A DNA stretch of 64,000 bases from assembly GCA_027625915.1 (NCBI GenBank), contig JANTQA010000060.1, positions 3,720,001-3,784,000 of the forward strand, read 5' to 3'. Each line of letters opens with the position of its first letter. Within the stretch, counting starts at the first letter, position 1. The translations under genes were made by a program, and so were the position numbers. The notes under the pieces were generated by a model that saw only the letters and a program-made list of their open reading frames with translations, did not search any database and was not told the origin of the DNA. Positions 9,458 to 20,745 of the stretch are shown one piece after another. This DNA comes from Anaeramoeba flamelloides. Taxonomy: Eukaryota; Metamonada; Anaeramoebidae.

Positions 9458-12400
9458 TTGTAGAGTTGGCTTTGTTTTTTTTTTTTTTTTTTTTGGTTTC
9501 TTGATAAACAACTTGGATTTAATTATTGGCCAACTTGGAATTTTAGGGAAGAAAAAAAACGAAAAGTAAACGGTAAAAAAAGAAAAAAAAAGAAAATGAG
9601 TGTTTAAAAAAATGAAAAATATTTTCCAAAGTTATAAGGGCTTTATTTTTGAAACAACAAAATATTAAATTGAGCTAAAATATTAGAAGGAATGATTTAT
9701 AAAATCTTTAACTTAGCATTGGAAACAAAAAAATTTTCAAGTTGATTGAAAAATATATTTTGATGTAACTACTGATAAATTGCAATTTGTGTTTGGAAAT
9801 TTTTAGTAGATTTTCCTTTTTGAAATTATTATGTTCAAGCTTTGAATAAAGCATTTTATGAACTCAGGTGTTCATAAACTCTATAAAATTATTTGTTCTT
9901 CAAAATATTCTTTGACTGCACTGTTTGATAAGAAACCTTTCGAAGATTTATAAAAATGGATAATGAACTAAAAATTTTTTGGAATTTATCAGTATTTAGG
10001 AAAAAAATTTAAGAGGATTTTTAATAAGGAGCATTACTGAAAATGAAAACTAAAATCAATTAAAAGAAGAAACAAAAAAACTACAAAGAAGAATTAGTTT
10101 ATTTATTCTGAATCGAATCTACAAATTCTATTTAAATTATCTTGATTATCCAAATCCATATTGTGGTTTTGAAGATCTACAAAATAATCTATTCTTTGAA
10201 CAAATTTTTAATAATTAATCAATCAAATAAAAATACTTTATCTCTAAAAAGAGATAGTATTATAAAAACTATTCTTGTGTTTAATCCATAATTTTGTGAA
10301 GAATCTTTTATTTTTTCTTTTATTTGTTGATCTTTTTTTTTGATTTTCAGGTTCTATTTAGGTTTCCAATTAAAAACAGGATTGTACTTTTTTCCCCTAA
10401 CAGGAATTAATTTTTTAATATTAAATATTTGAGGTTAGGGTAGGTTAGGTTAGGTTTCACCATTAAAAAAGAAATTGAGCCTTATTTCTTGTTTTATCTT
10501 TGTTTACCAAAATGTTATTTCTTTTTGAATATTAAAGATTTAAAAGTTGAAGTTAGCTAGATTTTGATCTATCTGACCAATTTAAGCAAGTTTCAAAGAA
10601 TTAGAAACCTTCAATAAGTTGATTAATTCAGGAACTGATGATCTAAAATACTCATTTTTCTTCTAAATTCTTATTTTTCTATTGAGAAACATTCTCGACT
10701 GAAAGATTCAATTTTATTTTTTAGAATTAAATCAAATAAGGTGTATTCTTGTTATCCTCATTTTATGAAAAATATAAACTCCATTTCAAAATCAATGGGG
10801 CATTAAAAATCAAATTTTGAAAATAAATATTTTTTAAAATTGAGGTGATCTATTCTAATATACAAATTACTATTTTCGTATTCAGTTCTATACACTAGAA
10901 ATATTTGTTTTTTGATCTAAAAATAAAAATAAAAAAAAGTAAGAAAAAAATAAATAAAAATTGAGCTATTTATTATGAAATTTAGTTTACATTTTGAAAA
11001 TTTTATACAATTTTTTTCCTTTGAAATTATTAATTAATAAAATTCAAATTTTTTCAAAACAATAAAATACTGCTATCATTTCATAATTAATAAATATAAA
11101 CTTTTATTTCAATTTCCCAAATATTTTTCTTATTAATAGTTGAAACAACAGCAAGATCTTCTTAAAATAAATTGAAAATTCTTCTTTGATAGTTTTATTT
11201 GTTTCTCTGCCTTGGCTGAATTTTTGATAATATTTTAATTGTTTTGAATTTATCAGTATACTTATGTAAAGGGAATTTTTAAACTGGTAGCATTTTGATA
11301 AATAAAGCTGGAAAAGTATATAATTAAACAAAAAAAAGAGTAATTCCTTTAACAAGCATCTTTTCACAAACCTTTGATATCATAATAACTTTTTTCACTC
11401 TTTAAAATAATGAAAGAAAAAAATTTATTAATTTTTGCTTTTCTAACAATTTTATTTACTGAGAAAGTAGTATCTACCATGAATAAATATCAAATTAAAA
11501 CATGTTGCTAATAAAGGTAATTGGTTATATTTTAATTATGATTCAAAAGCCCTAAAAAATTCTAAAAGATAAATAGTACCAAAAATTGATCTATTTTAAA
11601 ATTCCTTATTTTAACCAAAATATTAACAATATTTTCTAAAAAAAGTATTTTGAGTCAAATTTATAGAACTAATCATTAATTCAAAGTCTTCAAAGTTGAA
11701 TATATATTTCTTAAATTTATGATAAAATTTAAATTGGTTTTTAAAATATTTTTTTTTTTAAAAAAACCAAAATAAATATTTATGAATTATTGTATTTGTA
11801 ATTTGATATAATAAAATATTATAGAAGTTGTAAAATCTTTTTATTTTATAAATTTAGTTGGTCAATCCAATACTTGAGAAGAATTTTTTTTATTCGTTTA
11901 AAAGAATTTTTTAAAATATATTTATGAAATCCAAATATTTTGATAATGATAAAAATAAATTCTTAAATTTCTAATAAAAACTCTGGTTTTAATACTATAT
12001 TGTAAAGAATTTTATTTATTTTTATTTTTTATTTATTTATTTTAAAAATTTTCAAAAATATAGTTTTCAAATTGAGGAATTGGGAAAATATCCTTTAAAT
12101 TCAGTATCTTTTTTGATGTGGATTATGAAATAAGAATATAGTGATTAAAATTTCAAAAATGATACATATTTTTTTTGTATATATAAAAAATTCTCTTTAA
12201 GAGATAGAATTTTAGAAATTTTTTAATTTTAAATAGAGAGAATTTTGATTTATTTATTTATTGAGAAAAAGTAGTAACTAAAGGAACATTTATCAAATAA
12301 AATAGAGAAGAATAAAAATAATTAAAATATTAATTTAGAAATAATAATAATATCATAAACATGACCTAGTTAAAAAATATACAATATAACAGTGATTTCC

Positions 12401-13433
12401 AGCGTTTTCAAAGAATTGAATAAAATCTTTTGCTTAATTTTATATTTTTTAGAATTCTGGTAAAAGATTTTTTTTAAAAAAAAAAATCTCTTAAATAATA
12501 AGTAAATTTTATAAATTATCTTTTAATTTCTTATTTAAAAAAAAACCTAGATAATCTATGACATGTCACCAGAATTCACATGGTGTAAAAGAACCGTATA
12601 AAAAGATCCTTAATAAGAAGGAAAATTTTAACAATCTCTAATTAATAAATAGTTATTTCGCATAATTTGTTTATTGTATAACTTTAATCGAATAATGTAA
12701 AATCTTTAATTTTACTGAATTATTTTAAATTTCAAAAAAAAAAAAAAAAAAAAAACTAGATACTACCTCTCAGAGTAGGACAATAGGTACAGGAATTTAA
12801 ATAAAACAGACAAATCATTTATTTTTTGATTTAGAACCAGATAATCATTTAAATTTTTTTTTTAGATTATAATTTCTATTTAGAAAATTTGACTTGGAAA
12901 AAATCATTTTTTCGGTATTTTTTTTTTTGAAAATAAAAAATATTCCAACTATACCGCAGATAAACTAGGATAAAAGTGAAAATAAACATACACGAAAAAA
13001 AAACAATGATTTGTTATAAAAATTAAAATTTACATGTGATTAAACAAAAAAAAACAAAAAAAAAAAGAGAAAGATCTATTTTAAATCGAAACTTTCTATT
13101 ATTCAAACCATCAAGAGTAAGAAGAAAAAATGATAACAAAAAAAAAATAATATAATATATCTTAAGAAAAAATTATAATTTCCTGTTGTATAATATTTTT
13201 AATACATTTTTTAGATCTATTTGCACTCTAGAGAACGAAATGCTCAATACTCAGTTCGAATATACTGATAAAGTCAAATAAATTTTTTAAATTTTTCACT
13301 TTTTTTTTATTGTTTTAGAAAATTGTATCTCAATTTTGAATATCACCTTTTATTAATCTACATACAAATAAACTTTATAAAATCTATTCCTCTTCAATGT
13401 ATTTTTTTGTCAAGAATTATTTTGAAAATCGAT
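9458..13433. other. Spacer with weak coding-like scraps
   Basis: No secure gene is seen. A plus-strand open stretch ending in TAA near 10220 (about 10105-10220) reads like protein (LDYPNPYCGFEDLQ, then NNLFFEQIFNN). A minus-strand frame at 11104-11367 gives 87 residues ending FKKILLLFQLLIRKIFGKLK. Neither matches a family I know. A GGTTA-rich run lies at 10432-10456. The rest is A/T-rich with homopolymers. Confidence 0.4.
10432..10456. repeat. Short GGTTA-type tandem run
   Basis: The run reads GAGGTTAGGGTAGGTTAGGT and continues TAGGTT, three to four imperfect copies of TTAGG(G/T). The opposite orientation, AACCTAACCTAACCTAC, appears at 45424-45440, and a shorter one (CAGGTTAGGTT) near 55265. 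It resembles telomere-type repeats but is too short to assign. Confidence 0.4.
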
Positions 13434-14815
13434 TTATCAAATTAAAGTTTTCCCAAAAAAAGAGGTATAATTTTATTTTAAAATATATTTATTAAACTTA
13501 AACCATCATAAAAGTATTTAAATATACAAAATAATTAACAATAATTTATTGATTCTTAATAATAATTCAATTTTTTGTTAACATGATATTAAAAAAAGAA
13601 GGTATTAAAATTCACTGATCTCAATTTTATCTGATTTTTTTTTTTTTTTTTTGGTGTGAAAATTTATGTTTATTGTTTTCTTTTTGATTGAACAAATAGT
13701 TTCCATAACTTGTTTAACCTGTACAAATTTTCAATAAAATAAAAACTTTATAACTTTATTTTATGGTATAAAAAATCATTTGTACCCTTGTCATGTTTCC
13801 ATTTTTTTATTGAAATTAGTTGTAGATTGTTTTCTCCAAAAAATATACCTTTATTTTTTTTCATTTTTTGGAATTAATTCAACAAAAATATTTTCAAATA
13901 AATACAATAGTCATTGATTCAACTGTTTTAATATTAAACTTAATTTAGTATTGTCAATATACAAATACCTTCATTAACAAAGATGATTTTTTATGAAATA
14001 TAAAAAAAAATGCCATACTTTTTCTGAAATACCTGAAAAGTATTAAAAGATCTAGTAATTTTTTTTATACATTTTTTGAATTTATTAGTACATTGGTTAT
14101 ATATTGATCTATTGTGACTCTCGTCCCTTAAAGAGAAATATTTGTCCTTTATAAAAAAATAAAAATTGAAAATGGATTATAATTCTTAGAAGATAAAAAA
14201 AAAAAAGAAAGTAAGGTATTTCCAAAAAAGTGAAGAATTTTTTTTTTATAATTAATAAAAAATCATCTTAGTTAATGAAGGTATTTGTTAATTTACAATA
14301 TTAAATTAAGTTTAATATTAAAACAGTTGAATCAATGACTAAAGTATTTATTTCAGAATATGTTTGTTGAATTATTTCCAAAAAATGAAAAAAAATAAAG
14401 GAACTTTTTTTGAAGAAAACAGCCTACAACTAATTTCAATAAAAAACTGGAAAATTGGAAAGGGTACAAATGATTTTTTAAACGATAAAATGCAGTTATA
14501 TGTATTCAAATACCATTTGAAAATTTGTTGAGATTAAACAAGTTATGAAAATGATTTTTTTGATCAAAGAAAATAATAAACACGAATTTTCACACCTACA
14601 AAATATCAGATAAAATTGAGATCAAAAAATTTCATCTCTTCTTATTTATGTAATATAGTACTCACAAACAAATTGAATTATTATCAAGAATCAATAAATG
14701 GTATTTAATTATTTTGTATATTTAAATACTTTTTTGAATATTGAGTTTAATAAATATATTTTAAAATGAATTTGCTCTACTTTTTTGGAAATAGCTTTGA
14801 TAATAAAGTTGGAAT
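13434..14815. repeat. Long foldback element, about 1.4 kb
   Basis: The left arm (about 13434-14020) and right arm (about 14205-14815) are long reverse complements. A clear block is TTAATATTAAACTTAATTTA on the left against TAAATTAAGTTTAATATTAA on the right, followed by AAATACCTTCATTAAC against GTTAATGAAGGTATTT. Outer ends share TTTTAAAATATATTTATTAAAC. The spacer (about 14020-14205) carries ATTGTGACTCTCGTCCC then TTAA, an end motif also found at 18934-18952. No reading frame is seen. Confidence 0.75.
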
Positions 14816-14910
14816 GATTTTGAAATTGGGTTTAGATAGGAGGTAAGATTTAGTTCGGCCCTAATTTTCATGCTAAATTTAATTGAATTTTTCATTTTAT
14901 TAACTTGTTA

Positions 14911-15322
14911 CAGTAGTTTCAAAAAAGTGAGTTTTTTAAAACTTTTATCAAGTTTTCTATTTTAAAAAAGTGAAAAATTTTTTCAGAATAAAATTTTTTT
15001 GACATTATAGTCATTTTAAAAAAATTGAGGACTATTTTTCAAGAGATTTATCAGAATAAAAACATTTTAAGAAACATTTCTGTTTTAATAAAGTGAAAAC
15101 CTTTTTTTTTATTAGATTTTTTCAGAATTAAAACTTTTTTAAAGTTTTTTGTTTAAATAAAGTGAAGAATCAGTCTTTAAATGTGATGAAGAGGTTGAAG
15201 TGTGAAGGAAAGCGTTTTTTAAATCAAAAGTTTGACTTTATTTAAAACAGAAAACATTAAATAAGTTTTAATTCTGACAATCTAATAAAAAAAAAAGTAC
15301 TCACTTTTTAAAAATGGTTATA
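14911..15322. repeat. Repeat-rich block with CAGTAG... end, possible MITE
   Basis: TTACAGTAGTTTCAAAAAAGTGAG at the left resembles the inverted right side (ACTCACTTTTTAAAAATGG). The interior repeats a unit like TTTTTCAGAATTAAAACTTT followed by AAAGTTTTCTG and AAGTGAA in both orientations. A similar block lies at about 51890-52213, inside an intron. The right boundary is poorly conserved. Confidence 0.35.
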
Positions 15323-15565
15323 TTAAAAAAAAATAATAAAACTTTATTTCTTTGGAAATCAATTTGTTCGACAACAATGATCATTACACACAAAAAAAAA
15401 ATGAAAATGAAATTCGAGAACGTGTTCAAAAAAAAAACAAATAAAATACGGCAAATTCTAGCTGAAAATGATTATTACTAATTTAATAAAGTAAAAAGTT
15501 TTAAAAAAATTAAGCGAACAAAAAAAGATTCTTTGAAATTGCAAACAAATAAAGCCATAAGGAAT

Positions 15566-16514
15566 TTAATTTCCAATCCTTTGAAATTCCCACTATTGCA
15601 TTATTTTAAAAAAGATAGAAAGGGTTCAATTTAAGCGAGAAAAAAGGGATTGTTGAATGTTTAGGTGAATTCTAAAAAATGGATACATTTAAAATTCAAA
15701 GAAAGAAAATAACTTACATCTCTGTTACACAAAGGACAGACAGAACGGGTTTTTAACCAACGCGTGATACAATGGAAATGAAAAGCATCTATAAATAATA
15801 AGATAAAATAAAAAAACAAAATAATTAACCAAGAAATTTCATTAACCAAGAAAGTTCATTTGTTCCAAACAAATCAAAGGTTTGTTTTGGAAGATTTTTT
15901 TTGTTTTGAAATTTTCAAAAATAAAACAAAGAAAAGAACAGAGCTCAAAGAGTTTTGTTTTGAAAAAAAGAAAAAGAAATAAAAAGGCTAAAAAAAATAA
16001 AAAAATCTTAAAGGTAGCTTACGATTACAAACGCCCCATGCAACATTACATTCTTCTGTTGTGGAAGAATTTGGATTTGCTTGACATTCAATACAAAGAT
16101 CCATTAATTGATTTCTACAAATAGCACAAGTATCAACCTTCAGATCTAAAGAGTAAAAAAAGTGAAAAAAAAAAAAGAAAAAAAATAAAAAAAAAAAAAA
16201 AAGTCAAAAAAATTAAAAAAAAAATTGTAAAACAAAAAGTAAATAGCATTACCCCAAGACCAAAGGGCAACAGCGTTCCATTTTTTCACAACAAAACGTG
16301 GCTTTTTTTTCTTTTCACCACCTTCTTTTTTTTCGCCACCTACTTCTCCTTCTTTTTTACGTCTTCGATGTCTTCTTCTTCCACCTTCTTTTTTTTCTTC
16401 TCCACCTTCAATTTTTACTTCTTCACCACCTTCTTTTTTTTCACCACCTTCTTCTCCTTCTTTTTTACGTCTTCTTCTTCTTCGTCTTCGATCTGTTTTT
16501 TTTTCTTCGGACAT
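15566..16514 (-). CDS. RBX1: RBX1-type RING-H2 subunit of cullin-RING E3 ligases
   Basis: RBX1 binds the cullin C-terminus and recruits the E2, giving cullin-RING ligases their catalytic activity. Four exons join in frame: 16514-16253, 16145-16023, 15788-15718 and 15592-15566, with GT-AG introns of 107, 234 and 125 bases, giving 160 residues. Residues 1-72 are a repetitive Arg/Lys/Glu/Gly-rich extension. The conserved part begins [16 protein letters not shown] (the cullin-inserting strand) and has RING-H2 ligands C94/C97, C105/C108, C120, C127, H129, H132, C135, C146 and C149. DLCIECQAN and VAWGVCNHAFHFHCI are RBX1-like. CPLC and the tail WEFQRIGN recall RBX2, since animal RBX1 has Asp (CPLDNR) at that position and ends QKYGH. 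Exon 4 encodes only eight residues plus TAA. Confidence is high because every splice keeps the family alignment. Confidence 0.93.
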
Positions 16515-16741
16515 CTTGAATCTTGTATTTGGATTTGAGAGAAATTAATGTAAAAAATGAATGAAAAACCAAATATTCAGAGAATAAAAATGAAATTTAA
16601 ATGGAAAAAGTTCCAAAAATTTCAAATCCTGCCTTTTAGTTAATTGTTTTAATATTTCATCTTTTGTTCCTCAAAAAAAAAAACAAAATCCTGAAATTTC
16701 TTTTAAATAACTTAGCTTTTTTTTTTCAAAAATAATAAATA

Positions 16742-16966
16742 CTATTTGTTTCAAAATAAAACGATCAAAATTTTCATTCAACTTTCCAAAAAAAAGAGTT
16801 AATAAAGTTGTCTTAAATTTCAATTTTTAATTCAGAAAAGAAGCTTAAATTATTCATTTTCATTTTTAGAATTGTAGAATTTGATGATTTATTTTAATTC
16901 TTGAGGGGTATATTATTTTTTTAAAGCTGAATGAAAATTTTGATCTTTTTATTTTGCAATTAACAG
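16742..16966. mobile_element. TA-flanked MITE, about 220-bp family, copy 2
   Basis: The ends are CTATTTGTTTCAAAATAAA and the inverse of TTTATTTTGCAATTAACAG, with GATCAAAATTTTCATTCAAC mirrored by GAATGAAAATTTTGATC. TA borders lie at 16740-16741 and 16967-16968. It sits about 230 bases upstream of the RBX1 start. Confidence 0.8.
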
Positions 16967-17077
16967 TAAGTCAGTGTGTTTACAGAATTAGATAAGCTTT
17001 CAGTTTGGACATTTAATACCTCTCTTTCCGAATTAATTTTTCGTTGTTTCAAAGTGCGATAAAATTAAACTTCATTA

Positions 17078-17670
17078 CAGCCGTTCCAACCCTACCTTGA
17101 AATTTGAAAGACATAGAATGAAAATTTAGTTCTCTTTAGAACACAAAAAATAAAACAATTCTTAGTTTACTAAATAAGAGAATATTTTTATTTTGGTTAA
17201 AATAATTATTCTTGGAAATTTTTTTCTGAATGTTATATTTCAGGATTATCATACTAAAGTCACCATGGGGTATTACAAATTCAAACATCAGTGAATTAGA
17301 CTGTTTATTTCTTGAGATCCAGAAGAACTATAAAATTTCAAAATTTTAGTAATAGATAATTTGGCAAGAACAGATTACTCATTTTAAGTTAATATTGTTT
17401 TCAAACACTAAAAATTATTGAGAATCCCATTTTTCCAGAGGCTTTTATTGGTCACTAAACAATACTTCAATTCAAAGAAACTTGGTTGTGTTGTAGTTAC
17501 TAACTTCCAACTTCCAATTAAATATCTGATCTCACAAAATTATCTATTACTAAAATTTTGAAATTTTATAGTTCTTCTGGATCTCAAGAAATAAACAGTC
17601 TAATTCACTGATGTTAAAATTTGTAAGACCCCTGCTGTAGCTTTATTTTAGATAGTCCTTAAGACAGTTA
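17078..17670. mobile_element. Tc1/mariner-like non-autonomous element with internal 86-bp inverted repeat
   Basis: The left end is TA then CAGCCGTTCCAACCCTACCT, nearly the same as the left end of the 28718-30033 element. Inside, 17277-17362 and 17537-17622 are near-perfect 86-base inverted repeats around a 174-base loop. CCAGAAGAACTAT and the motif TTTTAGATAGTCCTTAA near 17645 also occur in the 28718-30033 element. The right terminus is not found, so the end given is approximate. Confidence 0.5.
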
Positions 17671-18070
17671 ACTAATCTTTGTTTAAATTATCATTAATAA
17701 GAATCACTATCGCCAAATAAAAATAAATTACTACATGTGTTTAATTGGTTGATATTTTCTTCGAAATGAAAATAATAAATTGGGAAATTGAAAATAAAAT
17801 TTTCAATATTGATATTCTAAAGTTCAACATAAAGAAAATAATCAAAAAAATAGAGAATTATTTTACTTTCTTACTCTGAAAATGATAAATAAAAAGTTCA
17901 AAACAAATGAAAAAAATAAATCTCAAAAAATTCATCTTAAGGGATTAGCGTCTACCAAGGAGAAGCCTCGGAGCAAATCATTTAGTTATTGGAGCTAACC
18001 ACATTAGTGCTACATGGTTCAAATGCATCTAAAAAATCGATTATTGAAGTAGTACTATTTGTTGAACTTA

Positions 18071-18330
18071 TCCCTAATAAAAAAAGTTTTTATTAACATG
18101 TTATAAACGTGTTGTAAAGGTGTTATAAACGTTTCAAATGTTATAAATTTTATAATAAAAACTTTTATAACATAAATCTTTGTTATAAAATGTGTTATAA
18201 AATTTGTAACCTGTTATAAACCTGTTACAAGAATATTTTTTAAAAAAATATTGAAAAAATCATCATGTAAAAGGAAATTTTGTTATAAAACTGTTATATA
18301 GATGTTATAAAAATTTTTTTTTATTAGGGA
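18071..18330. mobile_element. TTA-flanked MITE (PIF/Harbinger-like) built of GTTATAAA repeats
   Basis: The termini TCCCTAATAAAAAAA and TTTTTTTTATTAGGGA are inverted and flanked by TTA at 18068-18070 and 18331-18333. A 3-base TTA/TAA duplication is characteristic of PIF/Harbinger-mobilised MITEs. The interior is about ten imperfect copies of TGTTATAAA in both orientations (GTGTTATAAACG, CTGTTATAAACC and so on). It sits inside the 17941-18948 element, so it inserted later. Confidence 0.65.
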
Positions 18331-18387
18331 TTAAATTAAAAAAAATCTATGTATTTGTTAAAAAAACTCAACAATTTAAGAAAAAAA

Positions 18388-18478
18388 CTGCATTTCGCCA
18401 TAAATTTAAAGGTTGAATTATCAATATAAAGACTACAAAGTCACAAAATATCTTTCTCAAATTTGTGGCGAAATGTAG
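18388..18478. repeat. Short inverted repeat (CTGCATTTCGCC)
   Basis: CTGCATTTCGCCATAAATTT at 18388-18407 is mirrored by AAATTTGTGGCGAAATGTAG at 18459-18478 with two mismatches and a loop of about 50 bases. It is nested in the 17941-18948 element. Confidence 0.5.
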
Positions 18479-19748
18479 ATTAGTTACTAAAAAATCCTTT
18501 TTTTTAAAAAAATCAAATAATTAAGGAAGAAATTTTTTTGACAAATTATTTCTCAAATCAAGGAAATATATTGATGTTAAAAGTATCTTTATCAAAAGAA
18601 AATACAACTAATCAGTCTTTATGCTTTTGTGTTGATCATTATTGAGTTAATCATTGAAATTAAAAAATTTAAAAAATAGTTACTTTCGGAAGTTCTAAAT
18701 CTAAATTATTAAATACCAGAATACTTTATTTTCGGTTTCTATTTTTCGATTTGGAAAAGGAATTAAAAAAATTTTTTATTCAATGGAACTTTTTTAATTC
18801 TGATCCTTAGTAAAAAATGAAATAATTTATTGTGCAATAAAATTTATAATCGATTTTTTAGAGCTATTTGAGCCATGACGCACTAATATTATTTACAACC
18901 AATTACAACACTTTTAATTATAGATAAATCTATTGTGACCCTAATCCCTTAAAATAACAAAGTTCCAAACCATAATTATGGACTAATAATTATAAAATCA
19001 ATGAGTTAAGTAAAAATTTCTATAATAAAAGTTTGTATGGGAATTTATGAGTTTCATATCCACTACTTTGAAAATAAAAATACTATACAATATAGAGTAA
19101 TTTTTGAAGGGCTGGTTATACAACAAAACAAATTTCAAAAAAGTAGGTATCATAAAAAATTTCAATCAATAAAGCATTTATGACAAAAAATAATTCACAC
19201 AATTCTTAATTTCAATAAAATTCACAGTACAACTAAAAAAAATCATCAAAGGAATCAAAAAAAAAATAAAATTATTAAAAAAAAAGGGTTTTAAAGGATC
19301 TCAATTATGAAAACAACCAATTAATAAAAAAAAAAATTGAAGATTCTTGAAGCAATTTAAAATATTGTTCTAAAAATGTAAATTTTTATCGATCCGTTAA
19401 TATTGATATTTTTTTTTAAAAGTTTTGGAACGATAATTTTTAAGTACTTCAAGAATCTTTAATTTTTTTTTTTTTTTTAATGTTACAAAAACTTGAATAA
19501 TAGTTCATTTAGTTATAATTGGTTTAATAATAACACTTATTTCCAAATTTTTTGAAGATGGAAAATAAGAATAGAAAAATTAATTGTGTTTTATTTAAAA
19601 TTTTATGGTAACCTTGGAAAGAATGTAACATTTCACTTAGAGAATGATTCTAATTTGATATATGTTCTCGAAGAGATTAAATCTATTTTTTTTTTTTTCA
19701 AAAATTTTATTTTAATGTGTGAAAATATTGAATTGGGGTTTGTGTATA

Positions 19749-19972
19749 CTGTTATTTGTAAAATAAAAAGATCAAAATTTTCCTTCAGCTTTCCAAAAAA
19801 TAATCACATTCCAAGAATTATAAAAAATCATCAAAAGTCCCAATTCTAAAAGGTAAATTAATAATTTAAACTGATTTAGGAATTAAAAAATTGAAATTTT
19901 ACATTGATTTAAAAACTCTTTTTTTTGGAAAGTTGAATGAAAATTTTGTTCCATTTATTTTGCAACAAATAG
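19749..19972. mobile_element. TA-flanked MITE, about 220-bp family, copy 3
   Basis: CTGTTATTTGTAAAATAAA at the left and TTTATTTTGCAACAAATAG at the right are inverted repeats continuing into GATCAAAATTTTCCTTCAGC against GTTGAATGAAAATTTTG. TA borders lie at 19747-19748 and 19973-19974. The length of 224 bases matches the other family members. Confidence 0.8.
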
Positions 19973-20184
19973 TATATATTTCCAAGAGGTAGACAAAAAA
20001 AAATAAAAAGTTCAAAAATCATTTTTTTTTTCATGAAAACATTATTATTGTTTGTTTCTGCCAAAGGGAATTCCAAAAAATTAACCCACTTTCTATTATT
20101 TTTTATAATATGTCTTTGTAAGAACAAGTTTGTGCTAAGAAGAATAAATCACATAAGAGAATATTTGATATATATATATATGAA

Positions 20185-20745
20185 AGAAAACTAATAAATC
20201 AATAATATTTCTGAAAAACTTTCAAAACCCCAAATTCTTACCCCTATTGAGAAAAACAATAATGTTCGATTTTGATCAAATACTGGTATTTGAATAATAA
20301 ATAGGAGACAATTTTCACTTCATTTTCCATACTTTTATTTTAGAAATCAAGCTCCCAAACGAAGTGTGTACGTATTTGTAGTCTATATTAGAAAAATGAA
20401 ATGAAAATGAAGAAAAAATCTTCACATTTATTCAACAAATATCAAGATCTAAGATCAAAAGAAAAATCCAATAGAAATTTATATCATTTACCTACAATAT
20501 TTTTACTATTTCAGTAACAATCAAATAACTCATTTTTAATATGCGACTATTGATCTTGCAATAAAAAAATTTTTCAAATGAATTACTTATTAAAAAAAAT
20601 CGAAAAAACAAGAAAAAAAGTTCGAAATGATTTCAATTTTGAAATTTTCCAGAAAAAATTTTTTATTTGAATATCAATTAAAACCCTTTATACATATACA
20701 ATTCACTGATTATAACTCAACTCCTTTAACTGAAAAATGGTTTAT
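20185..20745. repeat. Dispersed repeat of about 560 bp, copy A
   Basis: This block is a direct repeat of 35885-36465; shared runs include TGGTATTTGAATAATAAATA, ATTTTCACTTCATTTTCCA, CAAACGAAGTGTGT and ATGATTTCAATTTTGAAATT. A partial third copy is at about 60640-60945. It has internal inverted segments (TTTTCACTTCATT and its complement) but no reading frame. Its nature is unknown. Boundaries are approximate. Confidence 0.7.

Larger units (their letters stand above)
17941..18948. mobile_element. TTAA-flanked 1-kb non-autonomous DNA element
   Basis: TTAA|GGGATTAGCGTC at 17937 faces GACCCTAATCCC|TTAA at 18952, a 12-base terminal inverted repeat with one mismatch and a duplicated TTAA. TTAA target duplication is typical of piggyBac-type elements, but the inward termini start GGG rather than the usual CCC, so the class is open. 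Two further structures are nested inside (18071-18330 and 18388-18478). No transposase frame is present. Confidence 0.5.
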
